Assembly: GCA_028874905.1 (NCBI GenBank)
Contig: JAPPGZ010000098.1
Span: 37,143 to 96,982 of the forward strand
Direction of reading: 5' to 3'
DNA from: Gemmatimonadota bacterium
Lineage (GTDB): Bacteria > Gemmatimonadota > Gemmatimonadetes > Longimicrobiales > Gaopeijiaceae
DNA: 59,840 bases
Shown: piece by piece, positions 54,199 to 59,840 of the stretch
Numbering within the stretch: position 1 is the stretch's first letter
Layout: the number at the start of each line of letters is the position of its first letter
Position numbers and translations under genes: made by a program
The notes under the pieces: model-generated
The model's database searches: none
Seen by the model: only the letters and a program-made list of their open reading frames with translations
What the model was told of the DNA's origin: nothing

Positions 54199-55632
54199 TC
54201 ACCGGGCGTCCTTCGGCCTCGTTCCAGAGCCCGGCCCGCCGGTCTCCACGCCATCGCCGCGCCACGAGAGCCCGGGCGACCAGTCGGTGTCCTCCGCACG
54301 CACGCCCGCGACCAGCAGGCGGGTGCGGCCGGTGGCCGTGTCGACCACCAAAACTCCATACCCGTAGCTTCGCGCTCCGGCGAACACGAGGTGCCTTCCA
54401 TCGGGCGCCCAGCTGGGATCCTCGTTGTTGCCCTCATTGGTGAGCCGCACCAGGCGGTTGTCGGGAGCATCCATGTCGCGGACGAAGATGTCGTACTGGT
54501 TGTAGACCCGCTCGTCAACGATTCCGCCGGCGAAGGCCACCTTGTCAGCCGTAGGCGACCAGTCCGGATCCGCAAAGTAGCCGCCCTGCCCGTACTGGTA
54601 GGGGGACAGGAGTTCGGCGTCGCCCCCTTCGCCCGGCATGACGTAGATCTGGGGCGTCTGGGGACCCAGGCGATTGGAGAGGAACGCCAGTTTGCTCCCG
54701 TCGCGGGAGTAGGAAGGTTGAATATTCTGGTGGTATCCGGCGATCAGACGTGTCAGACAACAGCCGTCCCGGATGTTGTACGTCGAAATCCCCTTCGTGT
54801 CCCCTCCTTCAAGCGTCCAGAAGGCGATGCGATCCCCATCGGGATGGTAGGAAGGAGAGAACTGCTGCGCGCCGGAGCTGTTGCTCTCCACCGTTCGCTC
54901 GCTGCCGTCGACGAGGTTCAGCTCGTAGATCCTGGGCAGGCCGGACTTGTAGGAGGTGTAGGCAATGCGCACCCCGTCGGGGGACCAGGCCGGAGAAACG
55001 GCCAGGTCGTCGTCCCAGGTCGCCCGCTGCAGGCCCTCGCCGTCCGAGTCGACCACGTACAATTCCTTGCTGTCCGGATTCCCGAACGGCCTCATCGAGA
55101 AGACGATGCGACTCGCGGCCATGCCGGGCTCGCCGTGTACCCATTCGACCACGGCGTCCGAGATCCGGTGGACCGCGAGCCGGAACGCCTCGTGTCCGGG
55201 GGGCGGAATGGGGAATCGGGCACGCGAGCGAATGCTGGAGAAGACGATGTCGTGGAGTTCGACATCGAGGAAGGTCACCCCGTCCTCCCTATCGATGTTC
55301 CCCGTCAGCAGCCAGTCGACCCCGTACTGGTCCCAGAGGCTGTACTGGATGCCCTCGGTGTCCACCCCCGCGGGCAGCGAATCCCTGACGTAGAACCGGT
55401 CGCTGTAGTCGAGGTCCGTGGCGATGATGGAGGCGATCTCGGCGGCTGCGCCACCCCCGGTGAAGGGCTGGAGGGCGATGGGCGGGATGCGTTCGCCTTC
55501 GTAGACGAACCCGAGCGAGACGCCCGGAATCGCCGCTCTTTCCTCCTGGGCCGCACTCCCGGGCACCCACACCACAAAGGGGGCCACCAACACCGTGATG
55601 CGCGCCAGCGTGGCCGCGCCGCGCGGCGTCAT
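54199..55632 (-). CDS. tolB: Tol-Pal protein TolB
   Basis: 477 aa from the ATG at 55632, overlapping the previous stop by 4 bp. The signal peptide ends near GSAAQ. Residues about 30-190 form the N-terminal domain; the C-terminal part is a WD40-like propeller with PAWSPDGVRIAYTS, PSYHPDGDRIAFWT, PSYSRDGSKLAFLS, PDWSPTADKVAFAG and PSWAPDGRHLVFAG repeats. TolB binds Pal from the Tol motor side. Confidence 0.95.
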   Translation of the reverse strand: MTPRGAATLARITVLVAPFVVWVPGSAAQEERAAIPGVSLGFVYEGERIPPIALQPFTGGGAAAEIASIIATDLDYSDRFYVRDSLPAGVDTEGIQYSLWDQYGVDWLLTGNIDREDGVTFLDVELHDIVFSSIRSRARFPIPPPGHEAFRLAVHRISDAVVEWVHGEPGMAASRIVFSMRPFGNPDSKELYVVDSDGEGLQRATWDDDLAVSPAWSPDGVRIAYTSYKSGLPRIYELNLVDGSERTVESNSSGAQQFSPSYHPDGDRIAFWTLEGGDTKGISTYNIRDGCCLTRLIAGYHQNIQPSYSRDGSKLAFLSNRLGPQTPQIYVMPGEGGDAELLSPYQYGQGGYFADPDWSPTADKVAFAGGIVDERVYNQYDIFVRDMDAPDNRLVRLTNEGNNEDPSWAPDGRHLVFAGARSYGYGVLVVDTATGRTRLLVAGVRAEDTDWSPGLSWRGDGVETGGPGSGTRPKDAR

Positions 55633-56381
55633 TCCGTAGCTCCCAACTGGTGTAGCAGCAACATGAAGCGTTCTCTCGGACTGATGGTGTAGTTGATCGG
55701 AAGCACCGGATAGCGGTAGTCGTCGGGCAACGGCCCCAGGCGGCCCGGCTGCCCCGCGCACTCGATTGCTTCCTCCGCCGCCGTATCGAACGAAAAGCTC
55801 CCGGACGAGGACACGATGGCGATATCGGTGGTGCTTCCGTCGCTCTGCACGAGAAAGCGCACAACGACATCCCTGAGACCCGTGTCCGGGGGCCGGAAAC
55901 ATCGTCTGATCTGGTTGGTAATACGCTCGTAATACTCCGGGAAGTCTCGCCGGAACCCCTCGATCCGCGCCGTGACCTCGTCATCGCCGTCGTCCGGCTC
56001 CGGTGCAGTGGTCGAGACGGCTTCGGTCTCCGGAGGCGGCTCCTCTTCGGCGGGGGGCGTCTCCAGCGAGTCCGGTTCGGGTTCCGGCTCCGGTTCGGGC
56101 TCGGGCATCGGCGACTCCTCCTGGGGCTCGGGATCGTCCGGCGTCTCCACGATGAGCTGGTCCTCCGGCTCCGGGGCCGCGGCGACCATGTTGATCTCGA
56201 CGACCTCGTAGAACACCGACTCGGGCTGCAGCGCCGGGACCACCCAGAAGAGAATGACAAAAACTGCCATATGGATCGACAATGACAGTCCCAAAGGCTT
56301 CGTTCCGAGCCGCTTCCCCGCCCTCTGCCCACTCCTCCCCGGCTTCTCGCCGTGCTCGACGGGCGAAGCGGCGCCGGTCAT
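55629..56381 (-). CDS. TonB/TolA-like energy-coupling protein
   Basis: 250 aa. One membrane helix (SIHMAVFVILFWVVPAL, residues 35-51) is followed by a Pro/Glu spacer with PEPEPEPEPEPEP at about 91-103 and a C-terminal TonB-type domain (RDVVVRFLVQSDGSTTDIAIVSSSGSFSFDTAAEEAI). Set between tolR and tolB, it takes the place of TolA: it should carry energy from TolQR to the outer membrane. All its gene overlaps are 4 bp. Confidence 0.85.
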   Translation of the reverse strand: MTGAASPVEHGEKPGRSGQRAGKRLGTKPLGLSLSIHMAVFVILFWVVPALQPESVFYEVVEINMVAAAPEPEDQLIVETPDDPEPQEESPMPEPEPEPEPEPDSLETPPAEEEPPPETEAVSTTAPEPDDGDDEVTARIEGFRRDFPEYYERITNQIRRCFRPPDTGLRDVVVRFLVQSDGSTTDIAIVSSSGSFSFDTAAEEAIECAGQPGRLGPLPDDYRYPVLPINYTISPRERFMLLLHQLGATE

Positions 56382-56794
56382 CGGCGGATCTCCCGGAGGA
56401 TCATGGAAAGGCCCACGCCCTCCTGCTGGACCACGGCGCTCATGGCTGCCGCGACCCGTCCGTAAACGGCCAGCGAGTCGCCCCAGAGATAGACCATGTC
56501 CGCGCCGTTCTCCTGGATGATCTGCGCGAGGACCTCTGGAAGATCGGCCTCCGCAACCTGCGCCTCGCCGACGAAGATCGTGTTGTCTTCCCTCACGACG
56601 ACCCTGATCATGTCGTCCGACGCCTCGACGACTTCCACATGTCCCTCCGGCACATTGACCTCGATGCCGCCCTGCAGCACCGGTGCCGTGATGATGAAGA
56701 TGACCAGCAGGGTGAAGGCTACGTCGACCAGGCTCGTTACGTTGATCTCCGAGCGAACCGGCAGCCGGCCGCGACCTCCTCCCCGCCTCTTCAT
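56378..56794 (-). CDS. tolR: ExbD/TolR family protein
   Basis: 138 aa. EINVTSLVDVAFTLLVIFIITAPVL is the single membrane helix with the motor Asp (D24 in LVDVAF). The rest is a periplasmic domain. With TolQ it forms the proton-driven motor for the TonB/TolA-like protein. Confidence 0.92.
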   Translation of the reverse strand: MKRRGGGRGRLPVRSEINVTSLVDVAFTLLVIFIITAPVLQGGIEVNVPEGHVEVVEASDDMIRVVVREDNTIFVGEAQVAEADLPEVLAQIIQENGADMVYLWGDSLAVYGRVAAAMSAVVQQEGVGLSMILREIRR

Positions 56795-57501
56795 ACGTGC
56801 CGTTCCTTGGCCAGGGTCCCGATGAACTCGCTGGCGAACCCCTCCAGCTCACCGAGGACGAGGTTGAGGCGCGATGCGAAGTGGTTGTACGCGATCACCG
56901 ACGGGATCGCGACGGACAGGCCTGCAACGGTCGTGATCAGGGCCTCGGCCACCCCGGGGGCCACCGCGCTGATGTTGGTGGACGCGGAGGTCGTGATGCC
57001 CAGGAAGGTATTCATGATGCCGATGACCGTGCCCATCAGGCCCAGCAGCGGCGAGACCGACCCGATGATCGCCAGCCAGTTGAGGCCGTGGCCAAGCTCG
57101 TCGACTTCCTCCGCCTCGACCTTGTCCATGACCAGGCGCAGCGCCTCGAGCTGCGTCAGGGACAGCCCGGTGGCATGGGTGGAGCCTCCAAGTCCACCGG
57201 GGTTCAGTTCGGCGAAGAAGTTCAGGCCCGCGCGAAAGAGACGGGTGTAGGGTGACTCCGGCAGCGTGAGCACCGCCTCCGAGGCCTCTCCAAGGCTGTT
57301 TACGCGGTCCAGCCGGGCGAGGAATTCATCGCCTTCGCGGCGGACCGTGCGGAACCGGCGAACCTTGGCGAGAATCACCCACAGCGAGAGGATCGAGAAA
57401 AGGGCCAGGACGGCCAGCACGACGTGGGTCGGGGGACTGGCCCCCAGAATCATGTCCGCGATGTTCTGCGGAGTCCGCAGGTCCTGTGGAGCCGCGCTCA
57501 T
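56791..57501 (-). CDS. tolQ: MotA/TolQ/ExbB proton channel family protein
   Basis: 236 aa, three membrane helices. WLAIIGSVSPLLGLMGTVIGIMNTFLGI and GVAEALITTVAGLSVAIPSVIAYNHF are the proton-channel signatures. The start overlaps the epimerase stop by 4 bp, so tolQ-tolR-TonB-tolB follow the epimerase in one operon. Confidence 0.93.
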   Translation of the reverse strand: MSAAPQDLRTPQNIADMILGASPPTHVVLAVLALFSILSLWVILAKVRRFRTVRREGDEFLARLDRVNSLGEASEAVLTLPESPYTRLFRAGLNFFAELNPGGLGGSTHATGLSLTQLEALRLVMDKVEAEEVDELGHGLNWLAIIGSVSPLLGLMGTVIGIMNTFLGITTSASTNISAVAPGVAEALITTVAGLSVAIPSVIAYNHFASRLNLVLGELEGFASEFIGTLAKERHV

Positions 57502-58478
57502 ACGACGCTGGCCACCGCCTGTCGGGCGGCGATGTGCCCGAGCGTCTCGGAAAGCCCGCGGCGAAGGCCGCACTCCGGGACCCAACCCCGCCGCGCGATC
57601 CGGGCGATCGAAAGTGCGCTGTGGCGGAGCTCACCGGGCCGCGCATCCCAGGCCACCCTTCCCGTGCGTATCCCCGCGATCTCTTCCATTGTCCGCGCGA
57701 GTTCATTCACGCTGGCTCCGACTCCGGTGGCCACGTTGAAGGCTCTCGCGTCCATGCCCCCTGTTGCCGGCAGAGCCATCTCCGCGGCTACCAGGTTGGC
57801 GCGCGACACGTCCCCGACGTAGATGTAGTCCCTTGTCTGTTCTCCATCACCGTGGATGCCCAGGGGTTCTCCTCTCAGAAGGCGGTTCGCAAAGATGGCT
57901 ACTACCCCGGCCTCACCCTGGGGATCCTGTCGCGGGCCGTAGACGTTGCCGTAGCGGAGCGCCACGTAGTCCATCCCGTGGACCTCCCGGTAGCAGTTGA
58001 GATAGTGCTCACCTGCGAGCTTGGAGACCCCGTAGGGGGAGAGGGGGGATTTGGGCGCGTGCTCCGGGGTCGGAAGCGTGTCCGGCTCACCATAGACGAC
58101 GCCCCCGCTTGAAACGAAAACGACCCGCCGCGTCCCGGCCTGACGCGCGGCCTCCAGGATGTTCACCAGGCCGAGAATATTGACCCGGGCGTCGAGGAGC
58201 GGATCGGCTACGGAGCGGCGCACGTCGATCTGGGCCGCGTGGTGGTTGACGAGATCGAACCCCACATCGCGAATCAGTTCGCCCACTTCGGGGTCGGCGA
58301 TGTCCATCCTGTGGAACTCGGCTTCCGACGGCACGTTCTCCAGCCGGCCGGAAGAAAGATCGTCGACGATCCAGACGCGATCGCCCCGCCCGAGATGGGC
58401 GTCGGCGACATGACTCCCGATGAAACCGGCGCCGCCGGTGACCAGGACCTTTCGGCCGTGCTCGGGCATCGTCTCCAT
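57498..58478 (-). CDS. NAD-dependent nucleotide-sugar epimerase/dehydratase
   Basis: 326 aa (an ATG nine bases in is an alternative). VLVTGGAGFIGSHVADAHL is the NAD motif, VVFVSSGGVVYGE the catalytic Ser/Thr strand, and PYGVSKLAGEHYL holds the Tyr-x3-Lys pair. It resembles UDP-glucose 4-epimerases and makes sugar precursors for surface glycans. The precise substrate is unknown. Confidence 0.87.
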   Translation of the reverse strand: METMPEHGRKVLVTGGAGFIGSHVADAHLGRGDRVWIVDDLSSGRLENVPSEAEFHRMDIADPEVGELIRDVGFDLVNHHAAQIDVRRSVADPLLDARVNILGLVNILEAARQAGTRRVVFVSSGGVVYGEPDTLPTPEHAPKSPLSPYGVSKLAGEHYLNCYREVHGMDYVALRYGNVYGPRQDPQGEAGVVAIFANRLLRGEPLGIHGDGEQTRDYIYVGDVSRANLVAAEMALPATGGMDARAFNVATGVGASVNELARTMEEIAGIRTGRVAWDARPGELRHSALSIARIARRGWVPECGLRRGLSETLGHIAARQAVASVV

Positions 58479-58533
58479 TCGGTTGCAGTACCTGCGTCGA
58501 AAGTTAGCCGCTCACCGCAAAACGAGAACCCCG

Positions 58534-58992
58534 TCAGCATTCCTCCGGTAGTGTGAGCAGCATGATGCAAGCGTCTTCCGCGGGGTCCTCGTAGTAGGAA
58601 CCGTGACTGCCGATCACTCTGAATCCGTAGCGCCGGTACAGACGGATCGCTCCAAGGTTGGAAGCCCTCACCGCCAGCAACGTCCTGCGAGCGCCCCGCT
58701 CGCGGCAGACCTCGATCGCGCGTGCTACGAGAGCCCGCCCGATCCCCTCTCCGCGGCGGGGGGCGCTCACGGCCAGGTTGGCCAATTCGGCCTCCCGTTC
58801 CCGGATGGCCAGCACGGCGTAGCCGGCCACCTCTGCAGCGGCGACCGCGACGAGCACATCCATCCCGGGCGCTCCGAGCAACTCGTCGAAGGTCTCGCGC
58901 TTCCAGGGGCGCGAGAAGGATGTCTCCTCGATCTTGCGGATGGCGGCCAAGTCCGAACGCATTGCGCGACGCACGGAGATCCGCCCCCTCAT
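58534..58992 (-). CDS. rimI: Ribosomal-protein-alanine N-acetyltransferase RimI
   Basis: 152 aa from the ATG at 58992, which overlaps the tsaB stop by 4 bp and has GGAAG five bases before. The GNAT fold shows ELANLAVSAPRRGEGIGRALV (acetyl-CoA loop RRGEGIG) and AIRLYRRYGFRVIGSHGSYY. RimI acetylates the N-terminus of ribosomal protein S18. The tsaB-rimI pair is common. Confidence 0.9.
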   Translation of the reverse strand: MRGRISVRRAMRSDLAAIRKIEETSFSRPWKRETFDELLGAPGMDVLVAVAAAEVAGYAVLAIREREAELANLAVSAPRRGEGIGRALVARAIEVCRERGARRTLLAVRASNLGAIRLYRRYGFRVIGSHGSYYEDPAEDACIMLLTLPEEC

Positions 58993-59756
58993 CCGGGCTT
59001 CCATTCCCTCACGTAATCCGGCTGCCAATCGGCAACATCCACCGGTTCCCAGCGGCAGCATTCCACCACCGCATCCGCGATGGCGATTCCGGCAGGCGGT
59101 GGCCGTGTTTCGTAGCCGGCTGCGTGAATCAGCGCCGCGTGCGTCACCGCCCCATCTCCCATGAAACACGTCCCCATCGGAGGCCGTCCGTTGAGCACCT
59201 CCAGGATCGTGCCGCCATGCGGTGGCGTCAACTCGACCGAGCCGTTCGCCTTCACATCGTAGCAAGCACCGTACACCCGACCGTTGCGCGCGTCGAAGAG
59301 CACGTAGCGCACCTCCCGTTTACCGTCCTTGCCGGCGAAGGTCTGGCCGTCCCGATCGAGATCCTGGCCAAGCCCCGCCGCGGCGACCGCGTCCGCAAGT
59401 TCCCGCAGGTCGCCCGCGAAGGCCTCCCTCGCGAACGACGCGGCCTGAAGGCTGGAGACGGCGTAGAGGGGAACCCCGAGACCCGCCGCGAGGCCCTTTG
59501 CCGCTGCCCCGGCAATCCGGACCCCGGTGAAGGAACCCGGCCCAGCCCCGACAACCACTCCCGCGACCTGCGCCAAGCCGGTCCCGCCTTCCTCAAGGAC
59601 CTCCCGTACAGCCGGCATCAGTCCCGAAGCGTGTCCCGCGCGCTCGGTCAGAAAACGGCGTGCCACAACGGATCCGTCCACCGCCACCGCGACCGATCCC
59701 AGCCAGCCGGAGGTCTCGATCGCCACGACGGGACCGCCCGGCGCCCGTCCGGTCAC
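58989..59756 (-). CDS. tsaB: tRNA threonylcarbamoyladenosine protein TsaB
   Basis: 255 aa from a GTG at 59756 that overlaps the stop of the next gene upstream. VVAIETSGWLGSVAVAV and GAGPGSFTGVRIAGAAAKGLA are ASKHA-fold signatures of TsaB. It helps TsaD make t6A in tRNA. A stretch around residues 130-155 (LGQDLDRDGQTFAGKDGKRE) is an insertion compared with most TsaB proteins. Confidence 0.9.
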   Translation of the reverse strand: MTGRAPGGPVVAIETSGWLGSVAVAVDGSVVARRFLTERAGHASGLMPAVREVLEEGGTGLAQVAGVVVGAGPGSFTGVRIAGAAAKGLAAGLGVPLYAVSSLQAASFAREAFAGDLRELADAVAAAGLGQDLDRDGQTFAGKDGKREVRYVLFDARNGRVYGACYDVKANGSVELTPPHGGTILEVLNGRPPMGTCFMGDGAVTHAALIHAAGYETRPPPAGIAIADAVVECCRWEPVDVADWQPDYVREWKPG

Positions 59757-59840
59757 CAGCCGCTCGTGGACAAAGCCGCCCGAGCACCGAGAGCGGCGAG
59801 GCGCCGGGCCGACATGTGGTTGTAGTTTCGCATCTTGTTG
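59753..59840 (-). CDS. Partial gene, C-terminal end only
   Basis: The reading frame that ends with TGA at 59755-59753 overlaps the tsaB start (GTGA), so an upstream gene is coupled to tsaB. Only about 28 residues are visible: NKMRNYNHMSARRLAALGAR and a few more. tsaE is often in this place, but these residues do not allow a call. Confidence 0.5.
   Translation of the reverse strand, partial: NKMRNYNHMSARRLAALGARAALSTSGW

Overview
The window is high-GC (roughly two thirds G+C by eye) bacterial chromosome, almost fully coding, with many GTG starts and many 4-bp ATGA/GTGA gene overlaps. A diderm envelope is certain: lptD, lolA, lnt, pal, tolQRB and tatAC are all present. A DUF2723 membrane protein, a 6-bladed beta-propeller lipoprotein, a giant Asp-box/sortilin-type secreted protein and DUF6152/DUF6644 proteins also occur, and the tsaB-rimI-epimerase-tolQRAB-pal-cpoB-nrdR-tatC-lptD run is dense. 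Together these suggest Gemmatimonadota or a close relative. That assignment is inference; no rRNA gene is in the window. I found no tRNA, rRNA or CRISPR array.

Region by region. 1-120 holds four 30-bp tandem repeats at the window edge. 154-11435 is an accessory stretch: DUF2723 protein, alpha/beta hydrolase, small barrel protein, a vapBC toxin-antitoxin pair with a palindromic operator candidate, a propeller lipoprotein, a 1031-aa Asp-box protein, a GT2 glycosyltransferase and a decayed AAA/DUF4143 ATPase. 11456-18439 carries small metabolic operons: ornithine cyclodeaminase-like with DinB, glpD, an amino-acid permease fused to universal-stress domains, a TlpA-like lipoprotein and an M50B-like membrane protease. 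18483-30435 is the most unusual part: a lipoprotein amidohydrolase with an extra C-terminal module, then a short transcription unit (20876-21190) whose tiny ORF has a near-perfect anti-SD complement and ends in a strong terminator. Next comes a locus of exported redox proteins: a cytochrome c-PQQ propeller dehydrogenase, two paralogous secreted proteins of unknown function, DUF6152, two DUF6644 membrane proteins, a CxxCH lipoprotein, and a PQQ propeller fused to a serine beta-lactamase/esterase domain.

30476-41838 is a leftward housekeeping block: aroQ-efp-accB-accC-comB-ftsK-lolA-rimO-Gfo/Idh-lnt-greA, with a TTGACA-type promoter ahead of aroQ. It joins fatty-acid initiation (AccBC), translation (EF-P, RimO), chromosome segregation (FtsK) and lipoprotein maturation and transport (Lnt, LolA). 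42125-48116 holds a PpiD-like periplasmic chaperone, tatA, a DUF4321 protein, a polyprenyl synthetase, ftcD and an FnIII-like lipoprotein.

48117-59840 is a leftward envelope block: tsaB-rimI, NAD-dependent epimerase, tolQ-tolR-TonB/TolA-like-tolB, then pal-cpoB-nrdR-tatC-lptD with its own promoter candidate. Together these genes make and maintain the outer membrane: LptD inserts LPS, Tol-Pal links the envelope layers, TatC exports folded proteins.
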